Assembly (NCBI GenBank): GCA_028711365.1
Contig: JAQTSI010000011.1
Coordinates: 1-33,292, forward strand
Length of the DNA stretch: 33,292 bases
DNA from: Methylococcaceae bacterium
GTDB taxonomy: Bacteria; Pseudomonadota; Gammaproteobacteria; Methylococcales; Methylococcaceae
Direction: 5' to 3'
Positions 17,375-25,944 of the stretch are shown here, in pieces. Below the pieces are notes generated by a model that had not been told where the DNA came from, did no database searches, and worked only from the letters and a program-made list of their open reading frames with translations. A program made the position numbers and the translations under genes. Positions within the stretch are counted from its first letter, which is position 1; each line of letters opens with the position of its first letter.

Positions 17375-18943
17375 ATGGGTATCTGGAATTACTACTTCAT
17401 CGCCAAGTTGTATTGGTTTTTCGGCGGCCAGATTGGCTTGCACCGCTGGGAAAACCTGTGCTTCGCCGCTTTGCTCCTCATTCCGATCGAACCGAGGTGG
17501 GCTAGGCTATTGCGCCAACTCATCGCCATACCGGTCGGCGTGGTGCTGCTTTATCACGATTCCTGGCTGCCCCCGGTTTCGCGCCTGATCGAGGCGGCGC
17601 CCAACCTGGCGAGTTTCAGCGGCGCCTATCGGTTGGAGTTAATGGAACGATTCTTCAATGGACAGATCGTCGCCGAGTTATTGGCCTTGTTCATGGTCGC
17701 CGGCTTGTTGAGTTTGAAACTTCGGATCAGCAGTTTCGTCCTGTTGACATTGCTCGCCGCGCCTCAATTGAGCGCTTTGGCCTCGTTGAACTCCGCCCCT
17801 CAACAATCCTGCGCGAACCTCTGTCCAGGCCAGGCAAGGGTCGAGAAACCGCAGACGCAACAGGCTCAGGACGCCGACTTGGACACGGCCCTGGAAAATT
17901 TCCACGCCGAGGAGTCCAGGCGTCAGGTGATTTTCCACAAACCCAAAGCTGCCCCTGCGTTCGATATCATCATCCTGCAAATCTGTTCGCTGGCCTGGGA
18001 TGATATCGACTTCGTGCATGGAGATGCCTCGTTCCTCAAACGCTTCGACCTGCTATTCACCCGTTTCAATTCGGGATCGAGCTATAGCGGCCCGGCCGTC
18101 ATACGCTTGTTGCGCGGGAATTGCGGTCAGCAACAACACGACAAACTTTATCAAGATACCCAGCCTGCTTGCTATCTCTTCAACAAATTGGCTGAATTCG
18201 GTTTCACTCCCAACCTGCTGCTGAATCATACCGGCGATTTCGGCGGGTTTCTCCATGACATACAGGATCATGGCGGTTTGAACATCGCTCCGATCCATAA
18301 TCTGGGCGCGGTTACCTATTTGAATAGCTTCGACGGTACCCCGGTTTTCGATGATTACGACGTTCTGTCCCAGTGGTGGACAAGAAGACAATCCCAATCC
18401 ACCTCGCCCGTCGCTTTGTTCTACAATAGCAGCAGCCTCCATGACGGCAATCGTGTGCCGGGGGCGAAGAAGCTTCCCAACGTGGAATTCTACCGAATTC
18501 GTCTGAAAAGACTGTTCGGCGATGTCGGCCGGTTCATGACCGAACTGGAGGATTCGGGGCGCCAGGCGGTGCTGGTGTTCATTCCGGAACATGGCGCGGC
18601 ATTACGCGGAGACAAGATTCAAATTTCCGGCCTGCGCGAGATTCCTACAGCGCAAATTACCCTGATACCGGTCGGCGTCAAGTTCATCGGCATACCTAAA
18701 GATGCTATTTCATCCCAGATAGTGGTTGAAAAGCCCAGCAGTTATCTGGCGCTTTCAGACTTGCTGGCCAGGCTCATCGAAGCGAATCCTTACGCCGGAA
18801 ACTGGGGCGATTTCCTGCCGCAGCTCGAGCGATTGTCCATCACCGAGTATGAAGCGGAAAATGAGAAAACCGTCATGATGAGCAAAGGAGAGCGATATTT
18901 CATGCGCACGCCCGATTCGACCTGGATGGAATATCCCAAGTAA
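17375..18943 (+). CDS. bcsG: Cellulose phosphoethanolamine transferase BcsG
   Basis: About 522 aa: four or five N-terminal TM helices ('WNYYFIAKLYWFFGG' matches E. coli 'WNFYFLVKF') and a periplasmic alkaline-phosphatase-like domain that moves phosphoethanolamine from lipid to cellulose. Residues matching the E. coli zinc and nucleophile set are visible: Cys in 'ICSLAW' (204), the nucleophile Ser in 'SSYSGPA' (238), His in 'SLHDGNR' and Glu-His in 'FIPEHG'. The track ORF opens at 17192 inside bcsA. I prefer 17375, which has GGGAA seven bases upstream; 17342 is a second option that would overlap bcsA by 11 bp. It is the last gene of the cellulose operon. The segment around residues 135-185 is a variable, Gln-rich linker. 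Confidence 0.92.
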   Translation: MGIWNYYFIAKLYWFFGGQIGLHRWENLCFAALLLIPIEPRWARLLRQLIAIPVGVVLLYHDSWLPPVSRLIEAAPNLASFSGAYRLELMERFFNGQIVAELLALFMVAGLLSLKLRISSFVLLTLLAAPQLSALASLNSAPQQSCANLCPGQARVEKPQTQQAQDADLDTALENFHAEESRRQVIFHKPKAAPAFDIIILQICSLAWDDIDFVHGDASFLKRFDLLFTRFNSGSSYSGPAVIRLLRGNCGQQQHDKLYQDTQPACYLFNKLAEFGFTPNLLLNHTGDFGGFLHDIQDHGGLNIAPIHNLGAVTYLNSFDGTPVFDDYDVLSQWWTRRQSQSTSPVALFYNSSSLHDGNRVPGAKKLPNVEFYRIRLKRLFGDVGRFMTELEDSGRQAVLVFIPEHGAALRGDKIQISGLREIPTAQITLIPVGVKFIGIPKDAISSQIVVEKPSSYLALSDLLARLIEANPYAGNWGDFLPQLERLSITEYEAENEKTVMMSKGERYFMRTPDSTWMEYPK

Positions 18944-18993
18944 CTTCATCGGGCCTGAGTCAAACTGTCTGCAGTCACCTGGGGGAGAAAAGC

Positions 18994-19440
18994 ATGAGCC
19001 TGGATTATGCCAATCTATTGGCGGTCGCCATCGAAGAAGCGCGCTTGGGTTTGCAGGAAGGCGGAGTGCCGGTGGGCGCGGCGGTTTTCGGCCGCGACGG
19101 CCGGCTGCTAGGTCAGGGCCACAATCGCCGTGTCCAGGAGGGCGATCCCTCGATACATGGGGAAACCGACGCTTTTCGCAGGGCGGGGCGGCAAACGAGC
19201 TATCGGGACAAGATCATGGTCACCACCCTGGCGCCTTGCTGGTATTGCAGCGGCCTGATCCGCCAGTTCAATTTCGGCACGGTCATCGTCGGCGAATCCG
19301 TCAATTTCAAAGGCGGCATCGACTGGCTGCGTGAGAGCGGGGTGGAGGTGATCGATCTGAACTCCGAGGAGTGCATAGTGTTGATGTCTTCCTTCATCGA
19401 GACCCATCCCCCATTATGGAACGAAGACATCGGCGCTTGA
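18994..19440 (+). CDS. Cytosine deaminase, yeast Fcy1-like fold (nucleoside/CMP deaminase superfamily)
   Basis: A 148-aa zinc deaminase. The sequence tracks yeast Fcy1 over nearly its full length: 'LGLQEGGVPVGAAVF', 'LGQGHNRRVQEG', zinc motif 'HGETDAF' (H55, E57), 'TTLAPCWYCSG' (C82, C85), 'VGESVNFKGG' and the C-terminal 'FIETHPPLWNEDIG'. Fcy1 converts cytosine to uracil, so pyrimidine salvage is likely, though specificity cannot be read directly. It is not related to E. coli CodA, which is an amidohydrolase. A strong GGGGGAGA lies before the ATG. It sits 50 bp after bcsG in the same direction; a shared function with cellulose is not expected. Confidence 0.88.
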   Translation: MSLDYANLLAVAIEEARLGLQEGGVPVGAAVFGRDGRLLGQGHNRRVQEGDPSIHGETDAFRRAGRQTSYRDKIMVTTLAPCWYCSGLIRQFNFGTVIVGESVNFKGGIDWLRESGVEVIDLNSEECIVLMSSFIETHPPLWNEDIGA

Positions 19441-19451
19441 AACACGCCATC

Positions 19452-19503
19452 CCGTGAGCTCCCGGCCTGCGCTTCGCCAGTTGTCGAAGTGGCCGGCTCA
19501 CGG
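19452..19503. other. Long imperfect hairpin between deaminase gene and dapA
   Basis: Nested inverted repeats form one extended stem: CCGTGAGC pairs with GCTCACGG (8 bp), CGGCC with GGCCG (5 bp) and CTTCG with CGAAG (5 bp), around an eight-base loop. No T-run follows on the plus strand and no A-run precedes it, so it is not a textbook intrinsic terminator. It sits 11 bp after the deaminase stop and 36 bp before the dapA ATG. It could stop or pause transcription, protect mRNA ends, or be a REP-like element. Confidence 0.6.
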
Positions 19504-19539
19504 TAACATGCAGCTTTCATTAGGGTTGAGAAAAGGCGC

Positions 19540-20415
19540 ATGATTCAAGGTAGCATCGTCGCATTGGTGACGCCGATGGATGAAAATGGCGGGCTGGATG
19601 TCGCGAGCTTACGCAGGCTCGTCGAATTTCACATCGAGCAGGGTACGGATGCGATCGTCGCGGTGGGAACCACCGGAGAGTCGGCGACGCTGGATGAAGA
19701 GGAGCATATCGAGGTGGTCCGCCGGGTGGTGGTGCAGGTGAAGGGCAGGATTCCCGTCATCGCCGGCACCGGGGCCAATTCCACCAAGGAAGCCATCACC
19801 CTCACCCAGAGGTCGAAAGAGGTCGGGGCCGACGCCTGCCTGTTGGTCACCCCTTATTACAACAAGCCCACCCAGGAAGGCTTGTATCTCCATCACCAAG
19901 CCATCGCCGAGGCGGTGGACATCCCGCAGATCCTCTATAACGTGCCGAGCCGCACGGCCTGCGACATGCTGCCTTCGACGGTCGCTCGCCTGTCGCATAT
20001 TCCCAATATCATCGGCATCAAGGAAGCCACCGGCAATCTGGATCGTCTGAAGGACATCCTGGCCCAAGCCAAACCCGGTTTCCTGCTATATTCCGGCGAC
20101 GACGCCAGCGGCTGTGAATTCTGCCTGCAGGGCGGCAAGGGGGTGATTTCCGTCACCGCCAATGTCGCGCCACGACTGATGCACGAGATGGTCTTCGCCG
20201 CCATCGCCGGCGAACGCGATTTGGCCATGAGGTTGAACGCCAAGCTGACCGGCTTGCACAAGGCGCTATTCACCGAGTCCAATCCGATTCCCGTCAAATG
20301 GGCGGTTTGCGAGATGGGACTGATGGCCAGGGGGATTCGCCTGCCGCTGACCTGGTTGTCCTCGTCTTGCCAAGACGCCGTGCGCGCCGCCATGCGGCAG
20401 GCCGAAATCGCTTAA
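19540..20415 (+). CDS. dapA: 4-hydroxy-tetrahydrodipicolinate synthase
   Basis: A 291-aa class I aldolase-type enzyme that condenses pyruvate with aspartate semialdehyde in lysine and diaminopimelate synthesis. The family signatures are complete: 'VGTTGESATL' (42-51, active-site Thr44/45), 'YNVPSRTACDM' (Tyr133) and 'IIGIKEATGN' with the Schiff-base Lys161 at exactly the E. coli position. Length matches the family. AAAAGG precedes the start. It begins a dapA-bamC-purL unit; dapA-bamC adjacency is common in Gammaproteobacteria, where purC is the more usual third gene. Confidence 0.98.
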   Translation: MIQGSIVALVTPMDENGGLDVASLRRLVEFHIEQGTDAIVAVGTTGESATLDEEEHIEVVRRVVVQVKGRIPVIAGTGANSTKEAITLTQRSKEVGADACLLVTPYYNKPTQEGLYLHHQAIAEAVDIPQILYNVPSRTACDMLPSTVARLSHIPNIIGIKEATGNLDRLKDILAQAKPGFLLYSGDDASGCEFCLQGGKGVISVTANVAPRLMHEMVFAAIAGERDLAMRLNAKLTGLHKALFTESNPIPVKWAVCEMGLMARGIRLPLTWLSSSCQDAVRAAMRQAEIA

Positions 20416-20433
20416 GCCGGGAGAACTTTCAAG

Positions 20434-21210
20434 ATGGGTATCAATGCCTGGTTGCGGGTGGGTGTGATTGCATTCACGGCCTTCTCTCTTTCCGCTTGCA
20501 GTTATATCGCCAGTCTGTTTCCCGACAAGCAGAAGCAATACCGCTACAGCGGCGAATTGCCGGATCTGGAATTGCCGCCCGATCTCCACCCTGTGGACAG
20601 CGAAGGCAAGGAAGGGCGGACAAAGCACCGCTTCCAGGTGGCGGACGAAAAATCCGACTCTGCTAGCAAAGCGAAGAGCGCTCCGACGGAGCCTAGGCGT
20701 GGAAGTCGCAAGCCGGCGAAACATGACAGTTCCACCGCGACCCTGGCCGCAACCGACGACAACGCCCCGCTGATCGAGATCGAAGAGACTCACGCCGAAG
20801 CTTGGAACGACGTGAACCGAGCATTGGGACGTTTGCAGATCGAAGTCATCGACCAGAATCGTTCGGACGGCATCTATTACGTCTACTTCGGTGGCGAACG
20901 GCCGAAAAAGGAGGAAGGTCTATGGAATTATTTGACCTCCTGGGCCAGGAGCGAAAAGGACAAAGCCAAGGAATTTCGCATCAAGCTCGAGGAGAAAGGA
21001 GATTCCACCCGGATACGGGTTTTCGATCAGGAAGATCATCCGGTGGCCGAGGGTCTAGGCTTGGATCTACTGAAACGCTTGCACGAAAAACTGCAACATT
21101 TATCCGAGCCGGAGCCCGAAGAAGGCAAACACCCGCCTGAGCCCGAGGAAGGTAAGCACCCGCCGGAGCCCGAGGAAGGTAAGCACCCGCCGGAGCCCGA
21201 GAAAAAATGA
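20434..21210 (+). CDS. bamC: Outer-membrane assembly lipoprotein BamC (NlpB) with repeat tail
   Basis: A 258-aa lipoprotein of the BAM complex, which inserts beta-barrel proteins in the outer membrane. It has a signal peptide and lipobox 'FSLSAC' with lipidated Cys22, then a '[16 protein letters not shown]' segment matching the BamC N-terminal lasso, and a helix-grip-like domain around '[30 protein letters not shown]'. It is shorter than E. coli BamC (344 aa), keeping only one clear globular domain. The C-terminus is a repetitive acidic/proline tail, 'PEPEEGKHP' three times plus a partial copy. Eighteen bp separate it from dapA, with GGGAGA as ribosome binding site. Confidence 0.88.
   Translation: MGINAWLRVGVIAFTAFSLSACSYIASLFPDKQKQYRYSGELPDLELPPDLHPVDSEGKEGRTKHRFQVADEKSDSASKAKSAPTEPRRGSRKPAKHDSSTATLAATDDNAPLIEIEETHAEAWNDVNRALGRLQIEVIDQNRSDGIYYVYFGGERPKKEEGLWNYLTSWARSEKDKAKEFRIKLEEKGDSTRIRVFDQEDHPVAEGLGLDLLKRLHEKLQHLSEPEPEEGKHPPEPEEGKHPPEPEEGKHPPEPEKK
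21112..21207 (+). repeat. 27-bp tandem repeat inside bamC (3 full copies plus partial)
   Basis: Units at 21112-21138, 21139-21165 and 21166-21192 encode EPEEGKHPP-type nonapeptides. A partial fourth copy runs to 21207. The second and third copies are identical, and the first differs at a few third-codon positions, which suggests recent slippage or unequal crossover. The array keeps the bamC frame, and the protein ends three codons later. Confidence 0.92.
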
Positions 21211-21241
21211 TCCCGAATCCCCCTCTATCGATCCAGGCCGC

Positions 21242-24200
21242 ATGATACTGAAGATTAACGGCGCAAGCGCACTCTCCGCATTCAGAAAACGGAAGCTGAA
21301 ATCCCGGCTTCAGGTCCAGGATTCGGAGATTACCGATGTTGCGGCGAACCATGTGTATTTCGTCGAGCTCGAACGGGCTTTGACTGGCGGGGAGTCCAAA
21401 ATCCTGGAACGGATCTTAGGTCCGGGTCTAGCTTTGCCAAAAGCCCATTTCCTGGTCGTGCCGCGCCTAGGCACGGTTTCGCCGTGGTCCAGCAAGGCTA
21501 CGGATATCGCTTTGCGCTGCGGCTTGAGCGCGGTCAAGCGAATCGAGCGGGGGATCGAGTATTTCGTCGAGGGCTTGCCCGAGTTGTCTCTGCCCCGCCA
21601 TGAGGCCATCAAGCGGCTTTTGCATGACCGCATGACTCAGGCGGTGCTCGGTCGCGGCGATTACGAGGCGATTTTCCAGCATCAAAAGCCGGGAAAACTG
21701 GGCTATGTTCCCTTGATCGAGGAAGGGCGTTGGGCCCTGGTGAAGGCCAACACCCGGCTTGGGCTGGCGCTTTCCGATGATGAACTGGATTATCTGGAGC
21801 AAAGCTTCACCGCGCTGAACCGCAATCCCACCGATGTGGAACTGATGATGTTCGCCCAGGCCAATTCCGAACATTGCCGCCACAAGATCTTCAACGCGAG
21901 CTGGAGAATCGATGGCGAACAGCAGCCGGCGAGCCTGTTCGGGATGATCCGCAACACCCGCGATGCCAGCCCGGACGGCATCATTACGGCGTATAGCGAC
22001 AATTCCGCCATCATCGAAGGCCCGTCCGCCCAGGTATTCCTGCGCGATCCGCAGACTCTGGAATACGGCTACATTCAGGAAAGTGTCCCCATCCTGATGA
22101 AGGTGGAGACCCATAACCATCCCACCGCCATCTCTCCCCACCCCGGCGCGGCCACCGGTTCGGGCGGCGAGATCCGCGACGAGGCCGCCACCGGCCGAGG
22201 CTCCCAAACCAAGGCCGGCTTGAGCGGTTTTTCCGTCTCCCACCTGCGCATTCCCGATTTTCTCCAGCCGTGGGAAGTCGACCACGGCAAACCCGCCCGC
22301 ATCGCCTCGGCGCTGGACATCATGCTGGAAGGGCCGATCGGTGGGGCGGCGTTCAACAACGAATTCGGCAGGCCCAACCTGGCCGGCTATTTCCGCACCT
22401 TCGAACAGACCGATCCTAGCGGTGAGGGTCTATGGGGCTATCACAAGCCCATCATGATCGCCGGCGGCATGGGCAATATCAGGCCGCAACTGGTCGCCAA
22501 GGAGCGGATTCCGCCCGGCGCGGTCATCGTGGTGCTGGGCGGTCCCGCCATGCTGATCGGCCTGGGTGGCGGAGCGGCCTCCTCGCAGGCTTCCGGCGAA
22601 GGGGGAGAGGAGCTGGATTTCGCCTCGGTGCAGCGGGAAAACCCGGAGATGCAAAGGCGTTGCCAGGAGGTCATCAACCGCTGCAACAGCCTGGGGGAAG
22701 CCACCCCTATCCTGTCCATCCACGACGTAGGAGCGGGCGGCATCTCCAACGCCATCCCCGAAATCATCCACGACAGCGGGCGCGGCGGGCATTTCGAACT
22801 GCGCCGGGTCCACTGCGACGAGCCCGGCCTTTCGCCCTTGCAGATCTGGTGCAACGAGGCGCAGGAGCGCTATGTGCTTGCCCTCAACCCCGAATGGCTG
22901 GACTTGTTCGACGAGTTCTGCCGACGCGAGCGTTGTCCCTACGCGGTGGTCGGCCATGCCACGGAACGGGAAGAACTGGTGCTCAACGATGAACTGTTCG
23001 GCGATCGCCCCATCGATCTTCCCATGTCGCTGCTGTTCGGCAAGCCGCCGAAGATGCACCGCGAGGCGGTCCGCATCCAACCGAAACTGCCGGCTTTGGC
23101 GCTAACGGATGTCCGCATCGACGACGCCGCGCGCCGGGTGCTGGCGTTCCCGGCGGTGGCGGACAAGAGCTTCCTGATTCATATCGGCGACCGCTCGGTG
23201 GGCGGATTGGTGGCGCGCGATCAGATGGTGGGTCCCTGGCAGATCCCGGTGGCCGACGTGGCGGTCACCGCGAGCGGGTTTCATGCCTATACCGGCGAAG
23301 CCATGGCCATGGGCGAGCGCAGTCCGCTGGCGATCATCGATGCGCCGGCTTCCGGCCGCATGGCCATAGCCGAGGCGCTGACCAATCTCGCCGCCGCGCG
23401 TATCCAGTCGCTGGGCCAGGTGAAATTGTCCGCCAACTGGATGGCGGCAGCGGGGACAGCCGGCGAGGACGCCCGCCTCTACGACACGGTGCAAGCGGTG
23501 GGGATGGAATTGTGTCCCGCCCTCGGCGTCGCCATTCCGGTCGGCAAGGACTCCCTGTCTATGAAAACGCTCTGGCGGGAAGGCGATCAGGAAAAACGGA
23601 TGACCTCGCCTATCTCGCTCATCATCTCCGCTTTCGCGCCGGTGCTGGACATCGCCCGCACCCTGACGCCGCAACTGAAGCTGGATGTCGGGCCCACCCG
23701 GCTGGTTTTGATCGACTTAGGTGTGGGCAAGAACCGGCTGGGCGGCTCCGTGCTGGCCCAGGTCTATGGCCAGATGGGCGATGACTGCCCGGATCTGGAC
23801 GATCCCCAGTTGTTCAAGTCCTTCTTCGCCGCCATCCAATCCCTCAACGAAGCTGGATTATTGCTTGCCTACCACGACCGCTCCGACGGCGGCTTATGGG
23901 CGGCGGCCTGCGAGATGGCCTTCTGCGCCCGCACGGGTGTGGAAATTTCCCTGGACGGATTGGGCGATGATCCTTTGGCGGCTCTTTTCAACGAAGAATT
24001 GGGCGCTTTGCTCCAGGTGCGCGAGGATCATCTCGAATCGGTATTGGGACGGCTGCAGGAGGCCGGTTTGCAGGGTTGCCTCCATGTCCTCGGCATGCCG
24101 CGCGCCGACCGGCGCATCGCCGTTAAGCACCGGGGCGAGGTTTGGTTCTCAGCCAGCCGCGGCGAATTGCACTCGATCTGGTCGGAAACCAGCTACCGGA

Positions 24201-25105
24201 TGCAGGCTTTGCGCGATCATCCCGAATGCGCCAAGGCGCAGTTCAGCGCCCTGCTCGACGAGGAAGACCCGGGGTTGCATGTTAAGCTGAGCTTCGACAT
24301 CCAGGAAGACGTGGCGGCGCCCTTTATCCTGGCCGCCCGGCCGCGCATCGCCATCCTCCGCGAACAGGGCGTCAACGGCCATGTGGAGATGGCGGCGGCC
24401 TTCGACCGCGCCGGCTTTTCCTGCGTCGATGTGCATATGAGCGACATCATCGAAGGCCGGATCAAGCTAAAGGATTTCATCGGCCTGGCGGCTTGCGGCG
24501 GTTTTTCCTATGGCGATGTGCTCGGTGCGGGCGGCGGTTGGGCGCAGTCCATCCTATTCAACCCGAGGGCGCGGGAAGAATTCGCGGACTTCTTCGCCCG
24601 CGGCGATACCTTCGGCTTGGGGGTGTGCAACGGCTGCCAGATGATGGCGCACCTGCATGAACTCATACCCGGCGCATCGCACTGGCCCCGATTCGAGCGC
24701 AACCTGTCGGAACAGTTCGAGGCGCGGGTGGCGATGGTGGAAGTGCTGAAATCCCCTTCCCTGTTCCTGGCCGGCATGGAAGGCTCGCGCATGCCCGTGG
24801 TCGTCGCCCACGGCGAGGGCAGGGCTCAGTTCCGGGACGATCCGCACCAGGTTTTGAAAGCAGGCCTGGTGGCTCTGCGTTACGTGGACCATCATGGCCG
24901 GGCCAGTGAAAACTTTCCTTTCAACCCCAATGGTTCGCCCCTGGGCATCACCGGCCTGACGAACCAGGACGGACGCTTCACCTTGATGATGCCGCACCCC
25001 GAGCGTTGTTTCCGCACGGTGCAAAATTCCTGGCATCCCGCCGATTGGGGCGAGTATGGCCCCTGGATGCGCCTGTTCCGCAACGCCCGGGTTTGGGTGG
25101 GATAA
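21242..25105 (+). CDS. purL: Phosphoribosylformylglycinamidine synthase (large single-chain PurL)
   Basis: A 1287-aa FGAR amidotransferase, close to the 1295 aa of E. coli PurL; it makes FGAM in purine synthesis using glutamine and ATP. Order of domains: PurS-like N-terminus, two AIRS-like halves ('[19 protein letters not shown]', '[13 protein letters not shown]', 'GKDSLSMKT') and a C-terminal glutaminase with nucleophile Cys in '[11 protein letters not shown]' and the His-Glu pair in 'MPHPERCF'. The start follows bamC by 31 bp; a weak CCAGG lies before the ATG. No truncation or frameshift was seen. Confidence 0.98.
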   Translation: MILKINGASALSAFRKRKLKSRLQVQDSEITDVAANHVYFVELERALTGGESKILERILGPGLALPKAHFLVVPRLGTVSPWSSKATDIALRCGLSAVKRIERGIEYFVEGLPELSLPRHEAIKRLLHDRMTQAVLGRGDYEAIFQHQKPGKLGYVPLIEEGRWALVKANTRLGLALSDDELDYLEQSFTALNRNPTDVELMMFAQANSEHCRHKIFNASWRIDGEQQPASLFGMIRNTRDASPDGIITAYSDNSAIIEGPSAQVFLRDPQTLEYGYIQESVPILMKVETHNHPTAISPHPGAATGSGGEIRDEAATGRGSQTKAGLSGFSVSHLRIPDFLQPWEVDHGKPARIASALDIMLEGPIGGAAFNNEFGRPNLAGYFRTFEQTDPSGEGLWGYHKPIMIAGGMGNIRPQLVAKERIPPGAVIVVLGGPAMLIGLGGGAASSQASGEGGEELDFASVQRENPEMQRRCQEVINRCNSLGEATPILSIHDVGAGGISNAIPEIIHDSGRGGHFELRRVHCDEPGLSPLQIWCNEAQERYVLALNPEWLDLFDEFCRRERCPYAVVGHATEREELVLNDELFGDRPIDLPMSLLFGKPPKMHREAVRIQPKLPALALTDVRIDDAARRVLAFPAVADKSFLIHIGDRSVGGLVARDQMVGPWQIPVADVAVTASGFHAYTGEAMAMGERSPLAIIDAPASGRMAIAEALTNLAAARIQSLGQVKLSANWMAAAGTAGEDARLYDTVQAVGMELCPALGVAIPVGKDSLSMKTLWREGDQEKRMTSPISLIISAFAPVLDIARTLTPQLKLDVGPTRLVLIDLGVGKNRLGGSVLAQVYGQMGDDCPDLDDPQLFKSFFAAIQSLNEAGLLLAYHDRSDGGLWAAACEMAFCARTGVEISLDGLGDDPLAALFNEELGALLQVREDHLESVLGRLQEAGLQGCLHVLGMPRADRRIAVKHRGEVWFSASRGELHSIWSETSYRMQALRDHPECAKAQFSALLDEEDPGLHVKLSFDIQEDVAAPFILAARPRIAILREQGVNGHVEMAAAFDRAGFSCVDVHMSDIIEGRIKLKDFIGLAACGGFSYGDVLGAGGGWAQSILFNPRAREEFADFFARGDTFGLGVCNGCQMMAHLHELIPGASHWPRFERNLSEQFEARVAMVEVLKSPSLFLAGMEGSRMPVVVAHGEGRAQFRDDPHQVLKAGLVALRYVDHHGRASENFPFNPNGSPLGITGLTNQDGRFTLMMPHPERCFRTVQNSWHPADWGEYGPWMRLFRNARVWVG

Positions 25106-25156
25106 ACTTCAAGCCGAACTCTGGTTGCCGCTCCGCCGTCAAGTCGAGCCCCCTTC

Positions 25157-25179
25157 GTTTCGGTAGCGAGCACCGAAAC
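25157..25179. other. Perfect 8-bp hairpin downstream of purL
   Basis: GTTTCGGT and ACCGAAAC flank a 7-base loop, 51 bp after the purL stop. There is no U-tract on either strand next to it, so if it ends transcription it would do so imperfectly. This is the only stable hairpin close to the end of the dapA-bamC-purL unit. Confidence 0.45.
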
Positions 25180-25292
25180 CCAGGCTCCAAGGATGGCGGG
25201 GCTTTCGAAGCAGTGAATCCCAAGTGATTTCACGGGCGGCACGGCTAGGTGCGGCCGGAAGCGTGGTTTTCTAATCCGAAAAACCGTCATCC

Positions 25293-25357
25293 TTGCCCCC
25301 AAGTATCATCGTCATTGCTCCCAATGATCGCCATCATTGCCCCTGAAAGTTATGTCA
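25293..25357. repeat. Three degenerate 22-bp tandem units
   Basis: Units begin TTGCCCCCAAGTAT, TTGCTCCCAATGAT and TTGCCCCTGAAAG at 25293, 25315 and 25337, an exact 22-bp step, each ending near (G/C)TCA or ATCA. The period differs from the 21-bp array further on, so this is a separate repeat or a diverged relative. No ORF of note uses it except the end of a minus-strand frame. Confidence 0.5.
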
Positions 25358-25400
25358 ACTCCGATGATTTGTTTTCTAAGCCACCTATTCTGCAGTGAAG

Positions 25401-25426
25401 GGTTCCCAAGCTGGAGCTTGGGAACC
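25401..25426. repeat. Palindromic hairpin, GGTTCCCAAGC arms
   Basis: A perfect 11-bp inverted repeat (GGTTCCCAAGC / GCTTGGGAACC) encloses a 4-base loop TGGA. Near-identical palindromes are, to my knowledge, scattered in many bacterial genomes, which suggests an interspersed REP/MITE-like element rather than a gene-specific terminator. No tail of T residues follows it. Confidence 0.7.
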
Positions 25427-25435
25427 AGGGGAAAG

Positions 25436-25750
25436 GGTTTTGCAAGCCTACTCTAAGATTTGGCAGACCTGCCAAGCGATTTGGCAAGCATGCAGAATGA
25501 TTTGGTAGAGCTGGCAAGTGATTTGGCAAGCGTGCAGAATCATTGGGCAGGTTTCCCCGATGGTTTTGCATCCTTGCATAATGGTTGTGCCTGTTTGCCA
25601 AATGATTTTGCAAGGTTGAATAATGGCTGTGCATAATTGCCAAATGATTTGGCAATGATGCAGGATGATTTTGCATCCTTGCCAAATCTCGTGGCGGGCG
25701 TGCAGAATGATTTTGCAAACTGGCGCAGGGGTTTGGTAATCAAGCGTAGC
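25436..25750. repeat. Degenerate 21-bp tandem array (about 15 units) with dyad at unit junctions
   Basis: Fourteen consecutive 21-bp units from 25436 to 25729, plus a decayed one to 25750, keep register with no indel. Typical units start GATTTGGCAAGCATGC or GATTTTGCATCC and end TGCCAAAT or TGCAGAAT. Where a unit ending TTGCCAAAT meets one starting GATTTGGCAA, a near-perfect dyad forms (for example around 25646). Because 21 is divisible by 3, several frames stay open: the minus-strand ORF 25350-25718 reads as heptads like 'LPNHLAx/MQNHxAx', and a second minus frame and most of a plus frame are also open. There is no convincing start or ribosome site, so I treat it as a DNA repeat, not a gene. 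Confidence 0.85.
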
Positions 25751-25832
25751 CCGGATGGAGCGTAGCGGAATCCGGGATGAACGGAGCCACGAAGCCCGAT
25801 AGAAGGATGCGCTGAGGAACGAACCGCATCCA
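25741..25832. repeat. Composite REP-like element with two 7-bp hairpins
   Basis: CCCGGAT (25750-25756) pairs with ATCCGGG (25770-25776), and GGATGCG (25805-25811) with CGCATCC (25825-25831). Both hairpins have 13-base loops, a shared geometry. The GTAGCCCGGATGGAGCG...AATCCGGG motif is a widespread interspersed sequence in gammaproteobacterial genomes as far as I know. It abuts the end of the 21-bp array. No RAYT transposase is present in the window. Confidence 0.7.
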
Positions 25833-25856
25833 TCATGTGAATCCATCGAAAGCCTT

Positions 25857-25903
25857 TGATCCTGACAGATTGCCGATGTGTCCACGAAAGCGTGGCAGGA
25901 TCA
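25857..25903. other. Two-helix inverted repeat near the 3' end of the minus-strand cluster
   Basis: TGATCCTG (25857-25864) pairs with CAGGATCA (25896-25903). Directly inside the right arm lies a second hairpin, CCACG-AAAG-CGTGG (25882-25895). It is 42 bp beyond the stop of the FAD oxidoreductase gene in its direction of transcription, so it could end that operon's transcript, but no U-tract follows. GCCTTTG occurs at both outer edges. Confidence 0.45.
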
Positions 25904-25944
25904 GCCTTTGTCTTCGGGTTGCCTCACTTCTCATCCGGCCATGG

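Larger units (their letters stand above)
25106..25944. other. Gene-free 839-bp intergenic region between convergent purL and FAD oxidoreductase genes
   Basis: No ORF here has a believable start plus ribosome site. The stretch holds, left to right, a hairpin after purL, three 22-bp units, an 11-bp-arm palindrome, the 21-bp tandem array, a composite REP-like element and a two-helix inverted repeat; each is listed separately. Codon-like openness of several frames across the array comes from its 21-bp period. Confidence 0.75.

Noticed and set aside
25350-25718. 122-aa minus-strand heptad-repeat protein
   Set aside because: The open frame follows from the 21-bp period; other frames are open too and no ribosome site or conserved flank was seen. 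Kept as a DNA repeat.
25436-25750. CRISPR array
   Set aside because: Units are directly abutting with no unique spacers, the period is only 21 bp, and no cas genes are near.
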